The notes under the pieces are model-generated. The model saw only the letters and a list, made by a program, of their open reading frames with translations, did not search any database and was not told where the DNA came from. Of a DNA stretch of 64,000 nt, positions 35,384-45,099 are shown piece by piece. The number at the start of each line of letters is the position of its first letter. Positions within the stretch are counted from its first letter, which is position 1. The position numbers and the translations under genes were made by a program. The stretch is from the NCBI RefSeq assembly GCF_008304605.1, contig NZ_PIJY01000026.1, forward strand, positions 475,699-539,698, in the 5' to 3' direction. Origin of the DNA: Oceanobacillus polygoni (GTDB taxonomy: Bacteria > Bacillota > Bacilli > Bacillales > Amphibacillaceae).

Positions 35384-36448
35384 CATTGCTTTTGATTTTT
35401 TAATTTGTTTACTTCTTAATTGTCCACAAGCAGCATCAATGTCAGCACCATTTTCCCAACGGACACCACAATGAATCCCTCTTGCTTTCAGTGTTTCAAA
35501 AAATTGCTGGATGGAACTAGATTCACTTCGCTGGTATTCACTATGCTCATCAACCGTATTGTACGGTATTAGATTTACATATGCTAGGTGGCGATGGTCT
35601 TTAATTAGGTTAGCAAGCTGAATTGCTTCCTCTTTATGATCATTGATACCTCTTAACATAATATACTCATACGTGATTCTTCGGTTCTTCTTCTCTAAAT
35701 AATAGTCAACAGCCTTCATGAGCTTTTCAATCGGAAATGCTTTGTTGATTTTCATAATTCGGGAACGAAGCTCGTTGTTTGGTGCATGTAAAGATAAAGC
35801 AAGATTTACTTGGATGTCTGTATCTGCAAACTCATACATTTTGTGAGCAAGTCCACTAGTTGATACCGTAATATGTCGTGCTCCAATGTTCAGACCACCA
35901 TCATCATTAACAACATACAGGAAGTCCATCAAGTTCTTATAGTTATCGAGTGGTTCACCAATTCCCATTACAACAATATGACTAACACGATCCCCTTCAC
36001 CTTTCGTGTCCAAATGCTTTTGCACGTTCATAATTTGTTCAACGATTTCTCCACTTGTTAAGTCACGGCTTTTTGGCAGAAGACCACTTGCACAGAATGT
36101 ACAACCGATATTACAGCCTACTTGCGTCGTTACACAGACAGATAATCCATATGGGAAACGCATGAGAACCGTTTCGATTAAATTACCATCGGATAGTTTA
36201 AATAAAAATTTGATTGTACCGTCTTTCGATTCTTGCCTGATTTCCTCACCAAGCGTATGCAGGACAAAGTTCTCTTCCAGCAATTCAATGGTGTCTTTGT
36301 TTACATTTCGCATCTCACTGAAGTTTGAAATCCGCTTTTTATACAACCAATTCCAGACCTGATCAGCGCGGAAACGTTTCTCACCACGCTCAACGAGCCA
36401 TTCGGTAAGTTGCTTATATGTCAGTCCATAAATGGATGTTTTACTCAT
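35381..36448 (-). CDS. rlmN: 23S rRNA/tRNA (adenine-C2)-methyltransferase RlmN
   Basis: A 355-residue radical-SAM protein that starts at ATG 36448 after TGAGGG. The iron-sulphur motif is [12 protein letters not shown] (Cys112, 116, 119). Catalytic Cys appears in [14 protein letters not shown] near the C-terminus, and the substrate region has [12 protein letters not shown]. It methylates A2503 of 23S rRNA and A37 of some tRNAs. The motif set is RlmN-like and not Cfr-like: the C-terminal ACGQLRSKQ and IGEPLDN differ from Cfr. Isolated gene. Confidence 0.9.
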   Translation of the reverse strand: MSKTSIYGLTYKQLTEWLVERGEKRFRADQVWNWLYKKRISNFSEMRNVNKDTIELLEENFVLHTLGEEIRQESKDGTIKFLFKLSDGNLIETVLMRFPYGLSVCVTTQVGCNIGCTFCASGLLPKSRDLTSGEIVEQIMNVQKHLDTKGEGDRVSHIVVMGIGEPLDNYKNLMDFLYVVNDDGGLNIGARHITVSTSGLAHKMYEFADTDIQVNLALSLHAPNNELRSRIMKINKAFPIEKLMKAVDYYLEKKNRRITYEYIMLRGINDHKEEAIQLANLIKDHRHLAYVNLIPYNTVDEHSEYQRSESSSIQQFFETLKARGIHCGVRWENGADIDAACGQLRSKQIKKSKAM

Positions 36449-36541
36449 TGTATACCCTCATTTCGCTTCATTGCTACTTCTTTCTATAGTACATATTACT
36501 CTATCTCACCTTTCGTAGCAAATGGTTTTTGTTGGAGATAC

Positions 36542-36670
36542 CGCTCTATAATCCTAATTAATAGCTCCACCGCACAACACTTTAGCACCTTTATCTTTAT
36601 TATTGCACCGTCACACTTCAATTTGGCTCCATTTTCATTTTTATCGCTCCATCTCCGTTTGGCTCCAATA
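36542..36670 (-). repeat. Degenerate copy of the 41-bp tandem repeat family (locus A)
   Basis: Read on the minus strand, this rlmN-gltB gap holds units beginning TTGGAGCC (plus-strand GGCTCCA at 36661 and 36625) and GGTGCT (plus AGCACC at 36584), spaced 36 and 41 bp, with GGAGC or GGTGC half-repeats inside each. The sequence resembles the arrays at 51.9, 60.1 and 62.4 kb but is more diverged. No gene is present. Confidence 0.6.
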
Positions 36671-36737
36671 CTATTATTACCGATTCACCATACGTTTAAT
36701 TCCAATCAATTCACAATATAACCCTAAACACACCAAA

Positions 36738-36765
36738 AGGCATGCTGCACAATTACAGCATGCCT
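36738..36765 (-). terminator. Terminator of the glutamate synthase operon
   Basis: AGGCATGCTG (36738-36747) pairs perfectly with CAGCATGCCT (36756-36765); TTTTGG follows on the minus strand. Confidence 0.75.
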
Positions 36766-36776
36766 TCCTACTTCCT

Positions 36777-38270
36777 TTATGGTAGTTTCGTTTCTCCCAT
36801 TAGATAGCGGTCGCATTCTCTCGCGGATGCTCTCCCCTCGTTAATCGCCCATACAATTAAACTTTGTCCTCGGCGCATGTCGCCAGCCGTAAATATACCT
36901 TCCACATTCGTTGTGAACTTGCCGTAGGTTGCTTTTACAGTAGTACTTTTCGTAGTTTCTACCTTCAGCTGCTTGATCAAATCTTGATCAGGTCCTTTAA
37001 ATCCGATGGCAATTAGCACAAGGTCTGCTGGCCATACTTTTTCGGTTCCAGGAACTGCTTCACGAACCTTTTTCCCACGCTCATAACGTGTTTTAACGTT
37101 TATCGTATGCACTTCTTTTACGTGACCATTTTCGTCACCAACAAATTTAGTTGTTTGCACGGCATACGCTCTTGGATCCTCCCCTTGATACGCTTCTGCT
37201 TCCATATGTCCATACTCGATACGATGGATTTTTGGATATTGCGGCCATGGATTTGTCTCTTCATCACGTAGTAGGTTTTTCTTTTCATAGATATCAAACT
37301 GTGTGAGGCTCCTGCAATTATGTCTTACAGACGTTGCCAAGCAATCGGTTCCCGTATCTCCCCCACCAATTACAATAACGTCTTTATCCGCGGCAGAAAT
37401 ATATTTCTTATCCTCTAAATTGGAATCGAGCAAGCTTTCCACATTGGCATGTAAAAAGTCCATGGCAGGATAAATACCTTTCAAATCACTACCTTCAACT
37501 GGCATATCGCGATGGAGGGTAGCACCACCACATAGGATGGTTGCGTCAAAATCAGCTTTTAATTCATCGACTGTTATATCTTTTCCAACCTCTGTGTTGG
37601 TAACAAATTCGATGCCTTCCTGCTCTAAAATCGCCACACGTCTTATTACAACCTCATATGCAAGCTTCATTTCTGGAATTCCATAAGTTAGTAGCCCACC
37701 AACACGCTTATCACGCTCGAATACGGTTACGGAATGCCCTGCTTTATTTAACTGAGCTGCAGCGGCAAGTCCTGCTGGTCCTGAACCAACGACAGCAACG
37801 CGCTTCCCTGTACGGATTTTTGGAGGTTCGGGAACTACCCACCCTTCAGCAAATCCTTTTTCAATAATCGAACGTTCCACCGTCCGGATAGCAACAGCTG
37901 CAACAGCTGGTTCATTAATCCCAAGGACACATGCCCCCTCACATGGTGCCGGACATGCGATCCCTGTAAATTCAGGGAAATTATTCATCTGATGCCCGCG
38001 GTCTAGCGCCTCTTTCCATTTCCCTTCGTATACGAGCTGATTCCATTCTGGGATAAGGTGGTAAACGGGACACCCTGAGGTTACCCCGTTAATTTCCATA
38101 CCAGAGTGGCAGGTTGGCACACCGCAATCCATGCAACGTGCTCCTTGCTGCTGTACCGCTTCGTCTGTCATCGGTATCGTATAATCATTCCAGTCCTGTA
38201 TTCGCTCCTTAGGATTTCTACCTGGACGAGCTTTCCGTTCGTATTCCATAAATCCAGTTACTTTCCCCAT
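36777..38270 (-). CDS. gltB: Glutamate synthase (NADPH) small subunit
   Basis: A 497-residue protein that starts at ATG 38270 after AGGAGGGGGC. The N-terminal cysteine-rich region ([12 protein letters not shown], then CEGACVLG) binds iron-sulphur clusters, [19 protein letters not shown] is the FAD site and [15 protein letters not shown] the NADPH site. It passes electrons from NADPH to the large subunit. It lies 37 nt after gltA. In E. coli nomenclature the same subunit is gltD. Confidence 0.94.
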   Translation of the reverse strand: MGKVTGFMEYERKARPGRNPKERIQDWNDYTIPMTDEAVQQQGARCMDCGVPTCHSGMEINGVTSGCPVYHLIPEWNQLVYEGKWKEALDRGHQMNNFPEFTGIACPAPCEGACVLGINEPAVAAVAIRTVERSIIEKGFAEGWVVPEPPKIRTGKRVAVVGSGPAGLAAAAQLNKAGHSVTVFERDKRVGGLLTYGIPEMKLAYEVVIRRVAILEQEGIEFVTNTEVGKDITVDELKADFDATILCGGATLHRDMPVEGSDLKGIYPAMDFLHANVESLLDSNLEDKKYISAADKDVIVIGGGDTGTDCLATSVRHNCRSLTQFDIYEKKNLLRDEETNPWPQYPKIHRIEYGHMEAEAYQGEDPRAYAVQTTKFVGDENGHVKEVHTINVKTRYERGKKVREAVPGTEKVWPADLVLIAIGFKGPDQDLIKQLKVETTKSTTVKATYGKFTTNVEGIFTAGDMRRGQSLIVWAINEGRASARECDRYLMGETKLP

Positions 38271-38307
38271 TTAATGCCCCCTCCTTTTATTGTTCTGATA
38301 CGCACCT

Positions 38308-41300
38308 TTACATAATTTTGATTTTCCGATTCTTCTTTTCTGCAACGTTACTTTTGCTTTCCTCAAAAGCAGTCATCTCTGCTTCCAATCTATCTAAACC
38401 GCTATCTAACAAGTAATTAATTCGTTCTCTCATTCTTACATAAGCTTTTGGAATAACTTTGAAAAACTGCTTAGAATAACTTTCCCAATAAGCAAGTATT
38501 CGTGTAGCATGAGCGCTGTCTGTGTAGCTAATATGCTTTTCGATTTGTTGATAAATGGCATCTAATTCCTCTGGGTCATCGATCCTGCCGACATTTACCA
38601 TGGCTGGATTAATCCGATCACGGAATGTGTTGTCTTCATCAAACACATAAGCTACGCCACCAGACATCCCAGCAGCAAAGTTTCTTCCAGTTTCACCAAG
38701 GATGACAACTGTTCCACCTGTCATATATTCACAGCCATGGTCACCAATACCTTCTACTACTATCGTGGCACCGCTGTTCCTCACTGCAAATCGTTCGCCG
38801 GCAATCCCACGAATATAAGCTTCACCGCTCGATGCTCCGTAAAATGCTACATTTCCGATTATCGTATTTTTCTCTGGTCGGAACGTTACAGACGGAGCTG
38901 TTTTAACAATAATTTTACCTCCGGATAACCCTTTACCAACAAAATCGTTAGCATCACCAATCAGGTTAAGCGCCATTCCTTTCGGGATAAATGCGCCAAA
39001 ACTTTGACCAGCAGATCCATTAAAATTCAATTTAATCGTATCCTCCGGCAAGCCCATTTCACCGTAGCGTTTTGTTATTTCACTACCGAGAAGTGTACCT
39101 GTAACTCGGTTAATATTCCGGATAGCAACGGTAAATTCAATTGGATTTCCTTCCTCAATTGCTGTTTCGCAAATCGGAATAAGCTCTTGATAATCCAATG
39201 TCTTCTCAATACCATGATCCTGACTTTTGGTTGCATAATTATCGATTTGAAATGGAAGCTCTGGACGATAGAGCAAGGCCGATAAGTCTAAGTCCTTTGC
39301 TTTCCAATGGTCTAGCTTGTTTGCCTCGAGCACATCCGACCTTCCAACCATTTCATTAATCGTTCGGAAACCAAGCTCTGCCATTAGCTCTCTTGTTTCT
39401 TCAGCAATGAATCGCATAAAATTAACAACATGTTCCGGGTCACCATTAAACTTCTTTCTTAATTCCGGGTTTTGCGTTGCGATCCCTACCGGACATGTAT
39501 CTAAATGACAGACACGCATCATAACGCAGCCAAGCGCAACGAGGGGTGCTGTTGAAAAACCATATTCCTCTGCACCTAGTAAGGAAGCAATGACTACATC
39601 TCTTCCTGTCATCATTTTCCCGTCTGTTTCTACGGTAATTCGGTCACGTAAGCCATTTAAAAGAAGCGTTTGATGTGTTTCAGCTAGACCAATTTCCCAA
39701 GGCAGCCCAGTATGCTTTAAGCTTGTGCGCGGTGCAGCTCCTGTTCCACCATCATAGCCACTAATTACAACATGGTCAGCACGGCCTTTGGCAACACCTG
39801 CTGCAATTGTTCCGACACCAACTGCTGAAACGAGCTTCACACTAATACGAGCACTTGGATTAGCGTTTTTCAAATTGAAAATCAGCTCAGCAAGGTCCTC
39901 AATCGAATATATATCATGATGTGGCGGAGGGGAGATTAGTTCAACACCAGGGGTGGAACCACGAACCTCTGCTACCCACGGATATACTTTCTCACCTGGC
40001 AGCTGGCCACCTTCACCCGGCTTCGCCCCTTGGGCGACTTTAATTTGAATCTCATCGGCATTAACTAAATAATTACTCGTTACCCCGAAACGTCCCGAGG
40101 CAACCTGCTTGATTGCACTTCTTCGCAAATCTCCATTTTCATCCTGGATAAAACGATTCGGGTCTTCTCCACCTTCTCCTGTATTACTACGGCCACCGAG
40201 GCGGTTCATTGCGATAGCTAAGGCTTCGTGAGCCTCTTTACTAATCGATCCAAAGGACATGGCCCCTGTTTTAAAACGCCTAACAATTTCTTCTATTGGT
40301 TCAACTTCTTCGACCGGTACGGGGATACGCTTTTTAAAACGGACCATCCCACGAAGAGATTGGAGATTATTTGTTTCATCCGTCAGCATGTTCGAATATG
40401 TTTTAAACAGTGCATAGTCATTGCAGCGGACAGCATGCTGCAATGTTTGAATCGTCCTCGGATTATACTGGTGATCTTCACCATTTTCACGATATTGGAA
40501 CTCATCTCCCGCTGGCAGGTTATGGTTCCCTACTCGATTTGCTTGGAAGGCAACATCATGTCTTATTAGCGTTTCTTTCTCAATCATATCCAAGCCAATC
40601 CCACCAAGTCGTGAAGCTGTTCCAGTAAAATACCTGTCAATCACATCATCACGAATACCGACCGCTTCAAATATTTGTGCACCACGATAGCTTTGAATCG
40701 TTGAAATGCCCATTTTCGATAAGATTTTAATAATCCCGTCTGTAACGGAAGCTACGTATCTTTTGTGTGCTTGTTTTTCCGTAACAACTTCCAATTCACC
40801 TTTTTCCATTAAATCAGTAAAGGTATTTAGTGCTAGATACGGATTAATCCCTTCTGCTCCGTATCCAATTAACGCAGCAAAGTGATGCACTTCCCTGGGT
40901 TCACCAGACTCTACAAGCAGGCTTACCTTTGTTCGAATTCCTTTACGAATTAAATGATGATGCAAACCGGATACAGCTAGTAATGCAGGAATCGCTGCTT
41001 TATCTTCTGAAACTCCTCGATCTGAGAGAATCAGTAATGTAACTCCTGCATCGATAGCCGAATCCGCTTTGTCAAATAAAGCTTCGAGGGCCGCTTCCAT
41101 TTTCCCTTGCCCTTCTTGTGCATCGAAAACGCAAGACAGTGTTATGGTCCGAAATGCCTCCAACTGCTGCTCACGAATTTTCTCAAGTTCCTCGTTTCGT
41201 AAAATAGGTGTTTTAAGCCGAATATGTCTACAGTTTTCTGCTGTAGGCTGGACGAGATTTCCTTCCGCTCCTATTGTTGTTTCTACCATCGTAATAATTT

Positions 41301-42912
41301 TTTCTCGAATCGCATCCAGTGGTGGATTCGTTACTTGTGCAAAGAGCTGTTTGAAATAGTTATACAGAAGCTGCGGCTTTTTCGATAATACAGCGAGCGG
41401 AGAGTCATAGCCCATGGAGCCAATCGGATCCTTTCCTTCCGATACAAGCGGCTTCATAATTTTAGTTAGCTCTTCACGCGTATAGCCAAATGCTAATTGC
41501 TGCTGGACCAATTCCTCCCCACGATACAATGGCGCTTTCTGATGCGCGTCCGCCAGATTCTCCAGATTGATTTTATTTTCCAGCCATTTCTTATAAGGCT
41601 GTTCAGATGCGATTTGCATCTTAATCGTTTCATCTGGAATAATAACACCCTTTTCCAAATCAACGAGCAGCATTTTCCCTGGCGTCAATCGATCTTTATA
41701 CAAAATATCGTCCGCAAAAATATCCAGTGCCCCTACTTCAGAACCAAGGACAATCATGCCATCCTTAGTTACATAATACCTTGCAGGGCGGAGTCCATTC
41801 CGATCCAGACATGCTCCGATTTGATTCCCATCGGTAAATACAAGTGCCGCCGGTCCATCCCACGGCTCCATTAACGTACTATGATACTCATAGAAATCGC
41901 GCTTTTCCTCGCGAATCATCGCATCATTCGACCATGGTTCCGGAACCATCATCATTGCACTGTGTGCGAGTGACCTTCCTGAGAGATGCAGAAATTCAAA
42001 GGTATTGTCAAAAATGGATGAATCACTGCCATCAACATCGAGTACAGGCAGGATTTTCTCTAGCTCTTCCTCGGTGAAATATTCAGACTGACAAAGCTTT
42101 TCACGAGCCTGCATCCAATTTACATTTCCGCGTAACGTATTAAATTCTCCATTGTGTATGGTGTATCGATTTGGGTGAGACCTTTTCCAGCTAGGAAAAG
42201 TGTTTGTACTAAAGCGTGAATGCACGAGTGCTAAAGCAGATTTAAACTCCGGATGATTCAAATCAATATAAAAGGCATCTAATTGTTCTGGAATAAGCAT
42301 CCCTTTATAGACAATCGTACGTGTTGATAAACTGCAAACATAGACATCTTCGTATTGCTGTTCTTCTGCTACGACTTTCTCAATACATTTCCGAATGACG
42401 TAGAGTTTACGTTCAAAAGCCATTTGATCTTTTATAGCATCCGACTTTTTGATGAAAAATTGACGGACTGCGGGCATACTTTTTGCCGCGACAATACCGA
42501 TGAAGGATTCATTTGTAGGAACAGGACGCCAGCCTAAAAAGGCTTGCCCTTCTTCTTGTACAATACGTTCAATTATTTTTCTGCACGTCATACGAAGCTG
42601 TCTGTCACGAGGTAAAAATACCATCCCTACCCCGTAGTCTCCTTCTCGCGGAAGAGCGATGTTTTCCTTCGCACACTGCTTTTGGAAAAATCGGTCAGGT
42701 ATTTGTGTCATAATTCCTGCTCCATCTCCAGTGCTTGTGTCTGCAGATTGTCCTCCACGATGCTCTAAATTGCACAGAATATTAATCGCGTTTTGGACAA
42801 TATTGTGAGTTTTCTTGCCGTTAATATTCGCAATCATGCCTATACCACATGCCTCATGTTCAAAATCAGGTCGATATAGGCCCTGTTGTTTTGGGAATCC
42901 ATTCCTTGTCAT
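38308..42912 (-). CDS. gltA: Glutamate synthase large subunit
   Basis: A 1534-residue protein. ATG 42912 lies eight nt after GGAG. The class II glutaminase begins after a 21-residue propeptide at Cys22 (FEHEACGIGMIAN). Later come the FMN/synthase domain (PGEGGQLPGEKVYPWVAEVR, ISGYDGGTGAAPRTS), cluster cysteines (CVMMRVCHLDTCPVGIATQ) and the C-terminal beta-helix (GATIVVEGIGDHGCEYMTGG). It converts glutamine plus 2-oxoglutarate to two glutamates with the small subunit. The usual activator, GltC, has its candidate gene at 21.4 kb and not divergent from here. Confidence 0.96.
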   Translation of the reverse strand: MTRNGFPKQQGLYRPDFEHEACGIGMIANINGKKTHNIVQNAINILCNLEHRGGQSADTSTGDGAGIMTQIPDRFFQKQCAKENIALPREGDYGVGMVFLPRDRQLRMTCRKIIERIVQEEGQAFLGWRPVPTNESFIGIVAAKSMPAVRQFFIKKSDAIKDQMAFERKLYVIRKCIEKVVAEEQQYEDVYVCSLSTRTIVYKGMLIPEQLDAFYIDLNHPEFKSALALVHSRFSTNTFPSWKRSHPNRYTIHNGEFNTLRGNVNWMQAREKLCQSEYFTEEELEKILPVLDVDGSDSSIFDNTFEFLHLSGRSLAHSAMMMVPEPWSNDAMIREEKRDFYEYHSTLMEPWDGPAALVFTDGNQIGACLDRNGLRPARYYVTKDGMIVLGSEVGALDIFADDILYKDRLTPGKMLLVDLEKGVIIPDETIKMQIASEQPYKKWLENKINLENLADAHQKAPLYRGEELVQQQLAFGYTREELTKIMKPLVSEGKDPIGSMGYDSPLAVLSKKPQLLYNYFKQLFAQVTNPPLDAIREKIITMVETTIGAEGNLVQPTAENCRHIRLKTPILRNEELEKIREQQLEAFRTITLSCVFDAQEGQGKMEAALEALFDKADSAIDAGVTLLILSDRGVSEDKAAIPALLAVSGLHHHLIRKGIRTKVSLLVESGEPREVHHFAALIGYGAEGINPYLALNTFTDLMEKGELEVVTEKQAHKRYVASVTDGIIKILSKMGISTIQSYRGAQIFEAVGIRDDVIDRYFTGTASRLGGIGLDMIEKETLIRHDVAFQANRVGNHNLPAGDEFQYRENGEDHQYNPRTIQTLQHAVRCNDYALFKTYSNMLTDETNNLQSLRGMVRFKKRIPVPVEEVEPIEEIVRRFKTGAMSFGSISKEAHEALAIAMNRLGGRSNTGEGGEDPNRFIQDENGDLRRSAIKQVASGRFGVTSNYLVNADEIQIKVAQGAKPGEGGQLPGEKVYPWVAEVRGSTPGVELISPPPHHDIYSIEDLAELIFNLKNANPSARISVKLVSAVGVGTIAAGVAKGRADHVVISGYDGGTGAAPRTSLKHTGLPWEIGLAETHQTLLLNGLRDRITVETDGKMMTGRDVVIASLLGAEEYGFSTAPLVALGCVMMRVCHLDTCPVGIATQNPELRKKFNGDPEHVVNFMRFIAEETRELMAELGFRTINEMVGRSDVLEANKLDHWKAKDLDLSALLYRPELPFQIDNYATKSQDHGIEKTLDYQELIPICETAIEEGNPIEFTVAIRNINRVTGTLLGSEITKRYGEMGLPEDTIKLNFNGSAGQSFGAFIPKGMALNLIGDANDFVGKGLSGGKIIVKTAPSVTFRPEKNTIIGNVAFYGASSGEAYIRGIAGERFAVRNSGATIVVEGIGDHGCEYMTGGTVVILGETGRNFAAGMSGGVAYVFDEDNTFRDRINPAMVNVGRIDDPEELDAIYQQIEKHISYTDSAHATRILAYWESYSKQFFKVIPKAYVRMRERINYLLDSGLDRLEAEMTAFEESKSNVAEKKNRKIKIM

Positions 42913-43305
42913 CACAACAGCTCCTCTCTCTTATTTGTCATACATCATAAAGAATCGTTACATAAACAGGTTCTTTATCTGTGTTCGATATTATATCACA
43001 AAAAAGATGTTAACATAAAATTCAGATTACATTTCTAAGCCGTTTTCACCATATGTAAACGATTACATTTTGCCTTTTTAAAAGTTTTATACCAATTAAA
43101 CCCATGCGTACCAAGGGATTTGAAATTCAATCACTTTTTTTATATTTTTTTCAATAATTAATGCCGTTTTGTGATGAATCGTGTTTTAGGAAAAGATTAT
43201 TTAGAAATATATTCCTTTTTTAACATGGAAAATACAGCTAAATTAACGTTAGAAAATTTTATCTTTTAATACGGTAACGTCATCACCAGCAAATGATGGT
43301 ATAAT
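42913..43305. other. gltA promoter region, no gene
   Basis: On the minus strand a TATAAT box appears about 80 nt upstream of gltA, and AAAGAA/TTCTTT form an imperfect inverted pair in the leader. I found no gene and no exact GltC or TnrA box. Confidence 0.4.
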
Positions 43306-43487
43306 GGACTTGTTATCGTTCCAGAATGTATTTGATTGTTGATTCTACATTAATAAAAAAAGCAGGATTATACACCGAAGTCAAAGCTTGAATAAAACTT
43401 AATTCGTATCAAGATGAACAAATAGATTATTCGTCATTCTTGCAGATAGAAAAGCTTAAGACTTTTCTATCTGCTTTCGCTTTTTAT
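43306..43487 (+). ncRNA. Candidate short RNA ending at a strong terminator
   Basis: A TATAAT box at 43300-43305 (weak -35) and a perfect 13-bp hairpin with T tail at 43442-43487 bracket about 175 nt with no convincing gene. A 21-codon frame at 43326-43391 lacks a ribosome-binding site. It could be a small RNA, or a leader and attenuator for the SEC-C gene that starts 91 nt further on. Confidence 0.4.
43442..43487 (+). terminator. Strong terminator or attenuator upstream of the SEC-C gene
   Basis: GCAGATAGAAAAG (43442-43454) pairs perfectly with CTTTTCTATCTGC (43462-43474), then TTTCGCTTTTT. Confidence 0.85.
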
Positions 43488-43577
43488 CAAATACCACTGA
43501 TGTCCCCTTTGATGGGCTTAAATTATAATAAGTGTGTGTATCTAAAAGAGATTACTATAGTAGGAGGGGCTATTACT

Positions 43578-44606
43578 TTGAATAAGCCAAAAAGAAATGA
43601 TCCATGTCCTTGCGGAAGTGGAAAAAAGTATAAAAAATGCTGTGGATCTTCCAATGTTATTACAATAAGTCCTGAAGTTTACAATTCAGAATTAGAGAAT
43701 TTCCATATAAAATTAATTTCATTTGCCATGCAACAATACGAATCGGAGTTGGAGGAATTAACTTTAAAGTATCCTCAATCTTTCATCGGTGAGAATGAGG
43801 AACTATCTAAAATTTATATGGCCGGACTAACGTTTTGGGCAATACCGAATCTTCCATTCTCGAAGAATGAGCAAACAATTTTTGATACCTTTTATCAAAA
43901 ACAGGCGTCCAAAATGAGATACACGAACACCAAAAACACATTCGCTACATGGGCAAACACGGTTCCTGGTCTGTTCGACATTCTTTCCGTTGATCAAGAA
44001 GCACAGAAAGCTCATTTACGTGATGTCTTAACAAATGAAAGCTATACGATTCCGTTTACGGAAGAGGATGACTTTAAAGCAGGTAATCTAGCTATTGGTG
44101 TTACCGTTCCATATATCGGTTACCACAACTTCTTGTTTACAATGGTAGAACTGTTTGATAAGGACAGAGAAAAAGTGATAGCGATGACCAAATCATATGC
44201 TAGCATGGAAGGTGGCCTAGCAGAAAACTTCCCAGAGCTTTTAGCTAATATCCTGGTATTCGAGGACACGAAGTTTGATTGGCCAAACCCAGCGCAGGAA
44301 ATGGTTGCAGATCTCTTCTCGAATCATATGCAGGTAAAGGGAATGGATAAGCAAATGATTACTAACGGCATTAAGCTCTGGAACGATTACTGTTTAAAGG
44401 AGAATCCGACATTTAAAAAGCTTGGCTCCTATGCCGCGGCTATAGATTATCTTGTGCAGGATACATTCTCCGAAACCCCTGCAACTCAAAGTCAACTTGC
44501 AAAGGAATATGGGACAACTGCTACAACCGTTTCTTCCAATTACCGAAAGCTCGTAAAATGCTTGGATAAAGAATTAACTATCTTTAGGAATAGTGAAAAT
44601 CAATAA
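43578..44606 (+). CDS. SEC-C motif protein of unknown function
   Basis: A 342-residue protein. TTG 43578 follows AGGAGGGG by eight nt; the longer frame runs back through the hairpin. The N-terminus has the zinc-binding SEC-C motif NDPCPCGSGKKYKKCC. The rest (about 40-340) is largely helical with no motif I recognise, and ends in a helix-turn-helix-like stretch (QSQLAKEYGTTATTVSSNYR). SEC-C domains occur at the C-terminus of SecA and in many unrelated proteins, so the role is open. Confidence 0.8.
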   Translation: MNKPKRNDPCPCGSGKKYKKCCGSSNVITISPEVYNSELENFHIKLISFAMQQYESELEELTLKYPQSFIGENEELSKIYMAGLTFWAIPNLPFSKNEQTIFDTFYQKQASKMRYTNTKNTFATWANTVPGLFDILSVDQEAQKAHLRDVLTNESYTIPFTEEDDFKAGNLAIGVTVPYIGYHNFLFTMVELFDKDREKVIAMTKSYASMEGGLAENFPELLANILVFEDTKFDWPNPAQEMVADLFSNHMQVKGMDKQMITNGIKLWNDYCLKENPTFKKLGSYAAAIDYLVQDTFSETPATQSQLAKEYGTTATTVSSNYRKLVKCLDKELTIFRNSENQ

Positions 44607-45024
44607 TAATTTGAAAGCAGACCATATTGCTATACATTATCTATTAGGGTATTAGATTTTAGATTAAGACCTTTGGTTTGGTGACGAAATAGAAGTAATT
44701 ACCTATGATTAGGAACCTATAATTCGTCGTGAGGAAAGATTAATGAATTAAAATTACGGCTTGTGTTTACAGATGGAAATGGAACTTATTATCGGGGCAA
44801 AACAAAGAAAAAGATTTAGATTGGTACATTTCACCGTTTTAAAAATCAAGAGGATTATATTCATTGTGAAAAGTGGGTATAATCCTAATTTTCTTCATAT
44901 AGCCATATTTATTTTTTGTCGCTATCCTTGCTCTCATGCGAATTAGTAGATAGGATAAAAAGATCATTGTGGCTTTTATCTGAAAAATATATAATAAAAT
45001 AAAACAAGGGGGATTGGTGCAGCT
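44607..45024. other. AT-rich stretch with no convincing gene
   Basis: Short protein-like pieces occur (for example VFTDGNGTYYRGKTKK near 44770), but each frame is interrupted and none has a ribosome-binding site. This may be decayed coding sequence left of the breakpoint at about 45.09 kb. Confidence 0.4.
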
Positions 45025-45099
45025 ATGAGCAAAAAAAAGTTAGCGATTACAATATTAGTCATTGTATTAATAGCAGCAAGCATCAATAATTGGAATTAA
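45025..45099 (+). pseudogene. Truncated 5' end of a membrane or exported protein gene
   Basis: ATG 45025, preceded by AAGGGGG, opens a 24-codon frame, MSKKKLAITILVIVLIAASI plus four residues, that looks like an intact N-terminal signal or membrane helix. It runs directly into the antisense of the broken mrpA gene and stops there. The rest of the gene is absent, which fits truncation by a rearrangement at about 45,088-45,095. Confidence 0.55.

Noticed and set aside
35381..36448. Cfr-type antibiotic resistance methyltransferase
   Set aside because: Motifs IGEPLDN and ACGQLRSKQ fit RlmN, not Cfr.
42913..43100. TnrA box at the gltA promoter
   Set aside because: Only partial resemblance to TGTNANATTTTNTNACA; mismatches at the key ends.
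44761..44946. Gene in the AT-rich stretch before the breakpoint
   Set aside because: No ribosome-binding site, odd composition and competing frames with better but broken protein-like pieces.
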